Assembly: GCA_027449865.1 (NCBI GenBank) | Contig: DAIDKV010000059.1 | Coordinates: forward strand, 1-61,901 | DNA from: Planctomycetales bacterium | Lineage (GTDB): Bacteria; Planctomycetota; Planctomycetia; Isosphaerales; Isosphaeraceae | DNA: 61,901 nucleotides | Reading direction: 5' to 3' | Shown here: positions 1 through 6,999 of the stretch, piece after piece | How the letters are laid out: each line of letters opens with the position of its first letter | Numbering within the stretch: the first letter of the stretch is position 1 | Program-made: the position numbers and the translations under genes | Notes under the pieces: model-generated | What the model was told of the DNA's origin: nothing | What the model saw: only the letters and a program-made list of their open reading frames with translations | The model's database searches: none

Positions 1-64
1 CTTGAAAGCGTTGCTGAGCCCGGACCAGATCGGCAGGCCGTTGGCGGTGCGGAGTCGTATCCAT
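1..64 (-). CDS. IS66-type accessory protein (TnpA-like), N-terminal fragment
   Basis: An ATG at 64 is preceded at good spacing by GGGAGG (71-76) and opens a frame for 21 residues, beginning MDTTPHRQRPADLVRAQQRF, up to the window edge. This basic, glutamine- and arginine-rich start resembles the small first gene of IS66-type elements in planctomycetes. That resemblance is recalled, not computed. The gene would be the first of the insertion sequence that interrupts hamB. Confidence 0.45.
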   Translation of the reverse strand, partial: MDTTPHRQRPADLVRAQQRFQ

Positions 65-129
65 CGCGATCCTCCCGAATGAGGACCGCCACCGTAGCAA
101 ATCCCCCGCGACGATTCAGGCAGGCTTAC
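1..129 (-). mobile_element. Left end of an IS66-like insertion sequence (continues beyond the window)
   Basis: On the minus strand the element appears to begin at 129 with GTAAGCCTGCCTGAATCG. IS66-family ends characteristically start with GTAAG and duplicate 8 bp of target, so 130-137 would be one copy of the target duplication. A short leader and a Shine-Dalgarno (71-76, GGGAGG) then lead into a reading frame that runs off the window. The boundary lies inside the coding sequence of the HamB helicase, which gains three foreign codons and a stop. The family call rests on the terminus and on the first 21 residues of the encoded protein. The other end cannot be seen. Confidence 0.55.
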
Positions 130-1804
130 CGGAAGGACACGGCACTTTCCAGACGCTCTGATTATGCGGATCGATGCATACCACGTTTCCCTGAAACTCC
201 TTCCCCAGGCGACCCGCTCTTCCCGCGAGATTCCAGAAATCAGTATCATTCATGGGCTTGCCGCGACCCTTGTGTGGACCTCTCACGAAGATTGACTTGC
301 AGGGGAGATTCACACCCTCGACCAACGTTGAGGTGCATACTAGAAATTTAATGCTTCCATCCTTGAACAGGCGCTCAATCTCCGTTCGGATTAGAAGGGG
401 CATATTGCCATAATGGAATGCCACTCCGCGTGCGAGGGCGTTTACGAGTGCGTATCTAGGATGCACGTAGCGGCGAACAAGGTCGATCAATGCCTGGAGC
501 TCCGGATCGATTTTCTCCGGGCGAGGACGCAGGGCCCATAACTGATGGGCGGCCTTCTCGGCATCCGCCGCTCCATCTGCATAAACCAGATTCCCGCCAT
601 TCGGGTCAGACATTTCGTTCGCAACGAGCGTCAGCCGCTTACTGGAGGACGTCGGACGGTATGGTAAGGTGATACGCCCAAGATCCACGAGCTTGTCGGC
701 GAAACAAGCCTCGACTACCCACCGTCGGGGCTTCCTGGGAACCTGTGACATCCAGATAAGGTTCTGATTCACTGTGACATGAGACGAGACTAAGACTTTT
801 CTTTGACCCCTAGTCACTCGTCCTCGCAAAAGAATCTCTGGATTGGACACGAGGGGGCTGGCGAAGACGATTTTCGTGTCGGGCCTCTGTGCCGATAGAG
901 AATCGATCACGTTGTTCAGCAAGACGCCGCGAGCGCCATCGCCGAATTTGTTCGCCTCATCGACGACGAGGAGAGAAGGCCTGATCTCCGCCGGCAATTC
1001 TGTGAGCAGGATGTGCAGGCGCTCCTGCGTCAAGACCATCAGGTTCGCGGCGCCAATCCTGACGGACGAGGCCATTGGCAAGCTGGAGACATGCACGTTC
1101 AGTGGCGCAGCCCCGCTCGAGCCGAACTGCAACCTGAGGTCATTTTCGACCTGCTGGATTAGCGCCCTAGTCGGGACGATATATACAACGAATGCGTCTC
1201 CATACTCGCGGAAATACTGAGCCAGCCATTGGCATAGAATAAACGACTTTCCGGTAGAGGTGGGTGCGGTGATGCTCAAGACCTGAGTTGTCGAAGCGGC
1301 GTCCCAGACGTCTCGCTGGAACCGATTGAGGGACAATTCGTGACCCTCGCCGACCACTAGAAGATGTTCCGCTTCGCGACGAACCCAAGCGGTGCGCAGA
1401 GGGAGGGGTAGACGTGAGGTGATCCCCGGCCTAACAAGCTCCCGCGATTCGGCCAGTCGGATAGAGGGCTTGTTTGTCAGCGTATCGAGGATGATGCACG
1501 CAGCGTCGCGTTGGTTTTCTGTGGTGTACCGGTTTTCTGTGGTGTTCTGGTTTTCCGTGTTGCGCCGGGTCAGGCAGTGGTGTGCAATCCGAAGGGCTAC
1601 GTCCTCGCATTCAGGGTCTCGAGCTTGGGCCAATACGCTGCCGCACCTGAGCAGGTAATTCCAATCGTGAGAGAGATCTCGCAGGGAATCAAGGCGTTCC
1701 AAGGCTTGGAATTGCGAGGCGATCGAATCCGCGATCACCAGGTCGAGCCTCACACGGAAGCCCGGCATCCTCAGCAAGCTTTTCGCTAGGGATTCAATGC
1801 TCAC
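116..1804 (-). CDS. hamB: Hachiman defence helicase HamB, C-terminally truncated by an IS
   Basis: This is a superfamily 2 helicase of 562 residues. Motif I is APTSTGKS (residues 180-187), followed by PTRAL (211-215), motif II VVDEAN (280-285), a TSTLVEGVNLP segment near 491 and motif VI NLAGRAGRLG (525-534). It begins at a GTG overlapping the hamA stop by 4 bases (GTGA), so the two are translationally coupled. In Hachiman, HamB is the DNA-surveying helicase that restrains the HamA nuclease. HamB proteins normally continue for several hundred residues after motif VI. Here the native frame ends about 23 residues after it, at position 130, where an IS66-like end begins and supplies the codons for KPA plus a stop. 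Residues 80-100 contain a low-complexity TEN-rich repeat. GC content is lower than in the rest of the window, suggesting acquisition. The system is probably inactive. Confidence 0.8.
   Translation of the reverse strand: MSIESLAKSLLRMPGFRVRLDLVIADSIASQFQALERLDSLRDLSHDWNYLLRCGSVLAQARDPECEDVALRIAHHCLTRRNTENQNTTENRYTTENQRDAACIILDTLTNKPSIRLAESRELVRPGITSRLPLPLRTAWVRREAEHLLVVGEGHELSLNRFQRDVWDAASTTQVLSITAPTSTGKSFILCQWLAQYFREYGDAFVVYIVPTRALIQQVENDLRLQFGSSGAAPLNVHVSSLPMASSVRIGAANLMVLTQERLHILLTELPAEIRPSLLVVDEANKFGDGARGVLLNNVIDSLSAQRPDTKIVFASPLVSNPEILLRGRVTRGQRKVLVSSHVTVNQNLIWMSQVPRKPRRWVVEACFADKLVDLGRITLPYRPTSSSKRLTLVANEMSDPNGGNLVYADGAADAEKAAHQLWALRPRPEKIDPELQALIDLVRRYVHPRYALVNALARGVAFHYGNMPLLIRTEIERLFKDGSIKFLVCTSTLVEGVNLPCKSIFVRGPHKGRGKPMNDTDFWNLAGRAGRLGKEFQGNVVCIDPHNQSVWKVPCPSGKPA
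1512..1566 (-). repeat. Short tandem repeat translated inside hamB
   Basis: On the minus strand about three copies of an 18-base unit of the form CACAGAAAACC plus a variable part follow one another and are read in frame as NTENQNTTENRYTTENQ, between the N-terminal region and the helicase core. The word CACGGAAAA also dominates the non-coding repeat region at 13.6-13.9 kb. This may therefore be a dispersed genomic repeat that entered the coding sequence without breaking the frame. Confidence 0.5.
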
Positions 1805-2808
1805 CTGATCCCAAGCTCCTCAAGAAAGGCGGCCCGAAAGGCCTCGACGGAAGGGAAGGGTAGACAGAACAGCTCGATCCCTATGCTCGTGATGTTATGC
1901 TTCGTAACATAGTGCGACGTCGAGTTGTGCCAACTGTCGACAGCTTTTGATAGTGCGACGGTTAAATCTGCCTCGGTCACTGGCTTTCCTGTCGAGTTGT
2001 AGAACTCCGAGTCGAATCCAACGAGAGCTAGACCACGATAGGTGAGCTTATTGAACGTTGGATCGTCCACATCGAGATAGCGGAGGAGCGCCGCTTCCAA
2101 TTGCGGGTCACAGAGGTCCAAGTTGTCGTTGAGCAATTGCAGGTCCCTGTTCTGCGGAGCGGTGGAGCTGCCGTCGGGTAGGAGGAATGGCGCGAGGCTG
2201 CCGAAGCAGGCCTCGATTGCGGAAGAAGGCGTGGCGTAGAGCTTCGACTCTCCCCAATAGAGCGCGAGAGAGCCGCTGCTCGGGTCAAAGGTCCCGTGAA
2301 TCCCGTCGGCTCCGTGATAGTGCATTTGCGAGCTCGTTTTCAAAGGCATCTTGCAGAATAGCTGCGGCAAACGCAGGTACGTCTCGGCCATTAAATACAG
2401 GAGCAGTTCCCCACCCTCGCCCGTCTTGTCAATGTCGGCAAATAAACGGTTGGCTTTGCGGTAAAGTGCAGCGAAATGCTTCGCGTCGTGAGGCCCATCG
2501 GCTTTCTTGTGAGCCTTCTCTATGTCGGAACGAGGGATCGCATAGTTGATCAACTCTCTCGCTAATCGATCCGCCAATGCCTTAACACGCGGTGTGTTCG
2601 TCCCATCGAATTTGAGATACCGGCAATGGACTGTGGTCTGGGATGTTGGCAGAGCGACACTGGCTCCGATTTCCCCCAGATATGCATCGAGAGATTCGGG
2701 TTTTGCTCGAAGCAGCCGGAGGAAGGCGTCAAAAGTCAGCCCAGACTCCGTTTTCGTCAAGGGTGGGGATTGGGTCGTGGTTCCGCTTGTCATTTCGCGT
2801 GAGTTCAT
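1801..2808 (-). CDS. hamA: Hachiman defence nuclease HamA (DUF1837)
   Basis: The 335-residue protein has the DUF1837 pattern: a GGELLLYLMAE segment (Glu134), HGADGIH (residues 165-171, Asp168) and YWGESKLY (184-191, Glu187 and Lys189). These read as a PD-(D/E)xK-like nuclease centre. HamA is the effector of the Hachiman system and degrades DNA when released by its partner helicase HamB. The partner follows immediately with a 4-base overlap. The first 20 residues are a polar, threonine-rich lead; the ATG at 2808 has a poor ribosome site, and Met6 is an alternative start. A sigma-70-like promoter with an overlapping inverted repeat lies just upstream. All key residues seem present, so HamA could still be made although HamB is truncated. 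Confidence 0.85.
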   Translation of the reverse strand: MNSREMTSGTTTQSPPLTKTESGLTFDAFLRLLRAKPESLDAYLGEIGASVALPTSQTTVHCRYLKFDGTNTPRVKALADRLARELINYAIPRSDIEKAHKKADGPHDAKHFAALYRKANRLFADIDKTGEGGELLLYLMAETYLRLPQLFCKMPLKTSSQMHYHGADGIHGTFDPSSGSLALYWGESKLYATPSSAIEACFGSLAPFLLPDGSSTAPQNRDLQLLNDNLDLCDPQLEAALLRYLDVDDPTFNKLTYRGLALVGFDSEFYNSTGKPVTEADLTVALSKAVDSWHNSTSHYVTKHNITSIGIELFCLPFPSVEAFRAAFLEELGIR

Positions 2809-2822
2809 CCGCCAGAGTAACG

Positions 2823-2860
2823 TTTAAAGGACCGGAAAAGCGTCACGTCAACGACGCTTT
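2823..2860 (-). promoter_or_regulatory. hamAB promoter with overlapping inverted repeat (candidate operator)
   Basis: Read on the minus strand, a -35 box TTGACG (2846-2851) is separated by 17 bases from a -10-like TTTAAA (2823-2828), 15 bases before the hamA ATG. An 8-base perfect inverted repeat, AAAGCGTC (2837-2844) and GACGCTTT (2853-2860), with an 8-base spacer straddles the -35 box, the position expected of a repressor site. No regulator gene is adjacent in the window. Confidence 0.5.
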
Positions 2861-3523
2861 CTTCCCTTGAGGGGCTGGCTCGTCTCGCTCGACTTTGATA
2901 CGAGTTCGCTTCCGAAATCCGAGCGTTGTAAGAAAGGCTACTCGAAATTCTTAAAGAATTCCATCCGACTATGTCGGCAAGTGGGGCGGCGTAATTATGC
3001 GACTGCGTGCTTGCGTGGGGCTGTGGTGTTTAGTGTCATGGACGACATCCCCGCTCTGCCCACGCTTATTTAGATCCGGCCTTGGTCAAAGATTTGTCTG
3101 AGAAAGCTTCTGCCTCCACCGAAATCCCAGAAAAGTTTTTCATGATGCGGTACACTTTCGCGATCAGAATCGATCCAACATATTCTTCCGCGTGGGAGCC
3201 TCCGGGTCAAATCTTGTTTCGAGAATCTACTGGGACCGGGAGCCATGGTGTCAAACCCGTAGCCATGGTGTCACTCTTGGTTGGAATCGTGGTGTAAAGC
3301 CTGGGACAATGGGCTTATATTTGGTCTCAGGTTTCTCGGATAGCCTGTGAAGGGACCTAACCAGGACGCCGACGGGTCAGGCCAGGGGTCAGGCAGGCCA
3401 GGGGTCAGACCCGGTTTCTAGCCCCAATCGCAGGTATCTCCCAGCGTCGCTTCGATTATTTCGTCTATTGCGATCATTTCGATTTCGTGGTACGCTGAAT
3501 CGATTGGGTATTGGAGGACGCGC
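2861..3523. other. Non-coding spacer of the accessory island
   Basis: About 660 bases without a convincing gene. Two plus-strand frames of about 70 codons (2867-3073 and 3082-3297) have no ribosome site, no recognisable motif and cysteine- and arginine-rich composition typical of chance frames. Short direct repeats occur: AGCCATGGTGTCA twice near 3240-3275, and GCCAGGGGTCAG twice near 3381-3408. I see no RNA gene. The last 30 bases carry the ribosome site (GGAGGA) for the antitoxin gene. Confidence 0.5.
3381..3412 (+). repeat. GGGGTCAG short repeats
   Basis: The 12-mer GCCAGGGGTCAG is present at 3381-3392 and 3397-3408. The second copy extends into GGGTCAGACCC, a small palindrome. A third copy of the core, GGGGTCAGA, lies at 4053-4061, exactly where the toxin reading frame loses its similarity to PIN proteins. 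The word therefore brackets the toxin-antitoxin remnant. Confidence 0.5.
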
Positions 3524-3985
3524 ATGGCCACCCAGATCCACGAAACCACGACTCCCACGGCCGCCGATTCTCGACTGGCGCGCGAATCCCTGACCTGGAT
3601 CGATCAGGTTCTCGAAGCGGGTCCGGCCGATCTCTGTTTCCGCGTCCAGGGCAATGAGCAGCCCGGCGCCGAGGTCCGGCTACCCGCGTCCGCTGTCCGG
3701 CTCCTGAAGGACATCCTGAAAGAGATGGCTCGCGGTCATGCGGTCACTTTCCTGCCCCTCCAGGCCGAACTCACGACCCAGCAGGCGGCCGACCTGCTCC
3801 AGGTCTCGCGCCCTTACCTCGTTGGCCTCCTGGAAGCCGGTCGGATCCCGTTCCGTCGGGTCGGTCAGCATCGCCGCGTGCGCCTTGATGACCTCCTGGC
3901 GTACCGTCGCGAGGATGACGTGGCCCGCCGTCGGGTCGCCGATGAGCTGACCGCGGAAGCCCAGGAACTGGGCCTGGACTATTGA
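3524..3985 (+). CDS. Antitoxin with excisionase-like helix-turn-helix
   Basis: The 153-residue protein ends in a MerR/excisionase-type DNA-binding domain, LTTQQAADLLQVSRPYLVGL onward (residues 88-133), with the recognition helix followed by the RRVGQHRRVRLDDLLAYRR wing. Antitoxins of this build sit before PIN-domain ribonuclease toxins, bind the toxin through other parts and repress their own promoter. The ATG at 3524 follows GGAGGA. The stop TGA shares its A with the ATG of a PIN-toxin remnant (TGATG), the usual coupling for such pairs. The toxin is broken, so this antitoxin is an orphan. It could still act as a repressor or cross-neutralise a related toxin elsewhere. Confidence 0.7.
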   Translation: MATQIHETTTPTAADSRLARESLTWIDQVLEAGPADLCFRVQGNEQPGAEVRLPASAVRLLKDILKEMARGHAVTFLPLQAELTTQQAADLLQVSRPYLVGLLEAGRIPFRRVGQHRRVRLDDLLAYRREDDVARRRVADELTAEAQELGLDY

Positions 3986-4077
3986 TGGACGGTGTCCCGA
4001 CCGCCATCTTCGACGCCTGCGTCCTGTATTCCGCCCCGATCTGGGGAGCCTCGGGGTCAGATCTAATTTGTACTTAA
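3985..4077 (+). pseudogene. PIN-domain (VapC-like) toxin remnant
   Basis: The frame starts at an ATG overlapping the antitoxin stop and reads MDGVPTAIFDACVLYSAP. This matches the first strand of PIN toxins, where the Asp of FDACVLY is the first metal-binding acidic residue. After about 20 residues the similarity ends at a GGGGTCAGA repeat, and a TAA follows at 4075. Complete PIN toxins are about 130-180 residues, so nearly all of the catalytic domain has been lost. Confidence 0.6.
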
Positions 4078-4095
4078 TTTGGTCGCGAAAAGCGA

Positions 4096-4133
4096 GATGG
4101 GCCGGACGCCCCACGTGAGGAGTCCGGCCCATC
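4096..4133. terminator. Bidirectional hairpin terminator
   Basis: A perfect 12-base stem, GATGGGCCGGAC (4096-4107) with GTCCGGCCCATC (4122-4133), and a 14-base loop. It lies between the plus-strand toxin-antitoxin remnant and the minus-strand gene ending at 4165, so it can serve both. There is no long T run on either side. Confidence 0.6.
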
Positions 4134-4164
4134 ATAAGACGGTCTCAAGTCCGTGGTTTCGGGG

Positions 4165-6438
4165 TTACTGAGGGCCCGAAGGCACGGTCGGCGGAGACAC
4201 CGAAGCATCGGCGGCCGGCGGGGTGGCCGCGGCGGCGCCGGTCGGCTCGGGGGTTGATGATCCGGGCGCGCCCGGGCCGTGCGTCGGGCCGGGGCGGACC
4301 TCCTCGGCCGGCGCCGACTGGCGGACCGGCGTCTCGTTCGAAACCCGGACCAGGTTGATCCGCGCCCACCCCGACGGGTCCAGCGGCGAGACCGACCGGA
4401 TCGCGAAGCCGGGGAGCTTCAACTGGTCGAGGCTCAGGTTGATCGCCTGCCGACGAATCCGTCCGCCGAGCGCCGTCATCACGATCGCCGACTGGAACCG
4501 CGTGAGCGGTTTGGCCTGGGCCTCGTCGTCGTTGATCGCCAGGACCTCGCCCGTCGTTCCCGGGTTGAACTCCTGGATGTTCCCCTTGATCCGGAGCGAG
4601 CCGGGCGTCGACTCATCCACCTGGTACGAGATCGCAACCTCCACCAGCGGCGACTTGATCCGCAAAACCTTCGCCGGAACCCCCAGCATCGCACCCCCCT
4701 GGTCGCGACCGGGCGCGGGGGCGTCGATCTGGAAGTCGCGGATCAACCCGACCAGGTAGCCGCGAGCATCCACGCTGAACTCAGGAGCCTCGGCCGGACG
4801 CGTCACCAGCAACGCCTGGACCCTCGGGTCGTTCGCCTTCTTCGCCTCGTCGACCGCCTTGATGTAGTCGGCATAGCTGACATTTTGCGTGATCTTCGCG
4901 GCGTCCTTCGGCGAGCCGCCGGGCGGGACGACCTGCGTCTGGATCATCACATTCCGGATCGATTTCATCTTGTCCTGTTGCCAGATCCCGGCCGCCGCGC
5001 TGCTGAGCAGCGAGCCGAGGTGCAGGTCGGCCGTGACGCCGGGCTCGTAGGTATCCTTCAGCTTCGGCGGCTGCGGCGTGTCGGCGCCGAGCTGGCCCGG
5101 GGCACCACGCCACTCGAACCGGCCGCCGACGAAGATGGCGTCGGGACGCGATTTCATCGAGAGTTGCTTGATCAAGAAGTCCTTCACGGCTGCTGTGTCG
5201 TTGCCGATCAGGTATTTCGACTTCAGGTCGGCGTTGCGCTCCGCCTGCTCGACACTGATTCGCTCGTTGGCTTCCTCGGCGGCCTCCTCGGGGATCTGCT
5301 GCTGGAACTTGGGCAGGGCGCCCTCGTAGACCTTCTGCTCGATCTTCCCCTCGTTCATCCCGATCAACGCGGCGATGCCCCGTTTCAGGCCGTTGCTATC
5401 CGTCGGCTGCGCGCAGATGGAGGCGTCGATGTTGTGCGTGGCGTTCGGTGAGAGCGAGAGCCCGTCGGGTGTGATGATCGCCGTGACCGTCAGGTTCGAC
5501 CAGTCATAGGTCGTCGCGCTGAAGTAGTAAAGCTCGGCCGCCTTCTGGCCCTGCGGGTCCTGCGCGATCTGCTGCTGGAAGTCGTGGATCGGCGTGACGC
5601 TCACCATCGACTGGCTGTTGTAGAAGCCGATTCCGCCGTCGAGCGGGACCAGACCGAAGCCCGTTTTCGGCCCCGCCGTGACCATCGACGTGTATCCCTT
5701 GCGCGTCACCGGGCCGGTCGTGACGAGGTTTGCCTCGAAGACGGGAGCGACCGTGGCGACGTCGGCGGCGATGTCGAGGTTCGGACGGTTGAACAGATCG
5801 TTCATCGCCGATTCCAGCTCCCACGAGGGCTCCCAGCGCTGGGGCTGCTCGTGGTTCTGGCGGTCGAGTGAATCGAGGACGGCGTGGAGCCGCTTCAGGG
5901 CCGCCTGCCGCTGCTGGACCGTCTGGGCGTGGTCGTACTCGCGGAGCGCTCCGCCGAGGTCGTTGTCGACGAACGCCTTCCACCGCGATCGATTCGCCTT
6001 CGCGGCCTCGTTGGCGGATGGCGAGACCGCTTCGAGCCGCTCATCCAGCCGGCGCCTGGCCCAGGCCAGCCGGACCCTCGGCCGGAGCCACTGACGAAGC
6101 TCCTCTCGAAGCTCGGCCGCGGGCGGCCAGGCGACCGTGGCCAGCGCCGAGGAGACCTCATAAAGCCGGTTCAGCGCGGTCAGGCGTCCAGCGTCGTCGG
6201 CTGCCTGGCCGTACGCCTGCAACTGCTGCTGGAGCATGTTGAAGAGCGAGTTCCAGCCGTCGGCGTTCGGCTCCGGCCGGGCGCCTGGCTTCGTCCAGGA
6301 CTGCCGGATCGATTCGATCCGCTGCTCCACCCCAAGATACGTGGGAGCCGCCGGAGCCTGCTGCCCCGCCGACTCCCGGGCGGTCATCCCCAGGCTACCC
6401 GCCAGCACCGCCATCCTCAGCCACCTTGCACCACGCAT
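4165..6438 (-). CDS. Secreted protein of unknown function (757 residues)
   Basis: The ATG at 6438 is chosen because GGAGAA lies about 7 bases upstream and it begins a clean signal peptide, MRGARWLRMAVLAGSLGM, with a cut near ESAGQ. The frame is open further upstream but adds only basic residues. The mature protein has a helical, glutamine-rich first 200 residues, with many predicted coiled-coil stretches around VQQRQAALKRL. A central part follows with a lysine-rich helix around QAERNADLKSK, then a beta-rich C-terminal part and a 70-residue Pro/Ala/Gly tail. No catalytic motif is recognisable. It stands alone, with a shared terminator behind it and over 500 bases of empty sequence in front. 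An envelope-associated role is plausible but unproven. Confidence 0.7.
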   Translation of the reverse strand: MRGARWLRMAVLAGSLGMTARESAGQQAPAAPTYLGVEQRIESIRQSWTKPGARPEPNADGWNSLFNMLQQQLQAYGQAADDAGRLTALNRLYEVSSALATVAWPPAAELREELRQWLRPRVRLAWARRRLDERLEAVSPSANEAAKANRSRWKAFVDNDLGGALREYDHAQTVQQRQAALKRLHAVLDSLDRQNHEQPQRWEPSWELESAMNDLFNRPNLDIAADVATVAPVFEANLVTTGPVTRKGYTSMVTAGPKTGFGLVPLDGGIGFYNSQSMVSVTPIHDFQQQIAQDPQGQKAAELYYFSATTYDWSNLTVTAIITPDGLSLSPNATHNIDASICAQPTDSNGLKRGIAALIGMNEGKIEQKVYEGALPKFQQQIPEEAAEEANERISVEQAERNADLKSKYLIGNDTAAVKDFLIKQLSMKSRPDAIFVGGRFEWRGAPGQLGADTPQPPKLKDTYEPGVTADLHLGSLLSSAAAGIWQQDKMKSIRNVMIQTQVVPPGGSPKDAAKITQNVSYADYIKAVDEAKKANDPRVQALLVTRPAEAPEFSVDARGYLVGLIRDFQIDAPAPGRDQGGAMLGVPAKVLRIKSPLVEVAISYQVDESTPGSLRIKGNIQEFNPGTTGEVLAINDDEAQAKPLTRFQSAIVMTALGGRIRRQAINLSLDQLKLPGFAIRSVSPLDPSGWARINLVRVSNETPVRQSAPAEEVRPGPTHGPGAPGSSTPEPTGAAAATPPAADASVSPPTVPSGPQ

Positions 6439-6999
6439 GCGTCTTCTCCGTCGTTGCGCTGTCGCTCGAAGTCCGGTCTGGATTTCTCCTACCATCGTCG
6501 CGGTTGCGACCTCCTGTTCAGGCAGGGAGCCCGTCTCGGTCCGGGCCCGGTCTCATTTTCCCCATAGCCCCCATAACCGCAAGTCATGGGGGTGGGCGGT
6601 GGTTGCAGAGGTACGCACAATTGGTGCCGGTGGCGTGGAATGCGGAGGACAGTAAGACTCTGGCGCGGGAGGGTTCTCGGGGCTGGCGGGATCGACGGGG
6701 CCGCGACACGCTGGATCGGGGCATGCTACAATCCGGGGACTCCGGCGCATCGGGGAATGGTGCTTCGTTTCCGAGACGTGACCGAGAATGCAGAGGGGGT
6801 TTTTCGGAAGGGCGCGGCCTTGTCCGAGCCGGTGAGATGGGCCTGGCGGGAGCCTGGCCCTCCCGGCGCGAGGGGTCACCCTTTCTGGGCTCGTGGATTC
6901 TCTGGGATTCGCCGGTCACGGGTCTGATGCGCGGTCCACTCATTCAGTTTTTTCATCATTTTCGTCGTCTGGTCGCCTGAATCTCGGGGAGGATGGGTC
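6439..6999. other. Divergent intergenic region
   Basis: About 560 bases between two divergently transcribed genes, so it should hold both promoters. I could not identify clear -35/-10 pairs. A 7-base inverted repeat, CCCCCAT (6568-6574) with ATGGGGG (6586-6592), is present. At the right end GGGGAGGA (6987-6994) is the ribosome site for the lipoprotein gene at 7000. Short open frames here lack ribosome sites and motifs. Confidence 0.4.

Noticed and set aside
2867-3297. Two short plus-strand frames of 68 and 71 codons
   Set aside because: No ribosome site, no recognisable motif and chance-like composition in the island spacer.
6568-6592. 7-base inverted repeat before the FG-GAP gene as a terminator or operator
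   Set aside because: Too short and isolated, with no T run and no promoter boxes nearby.
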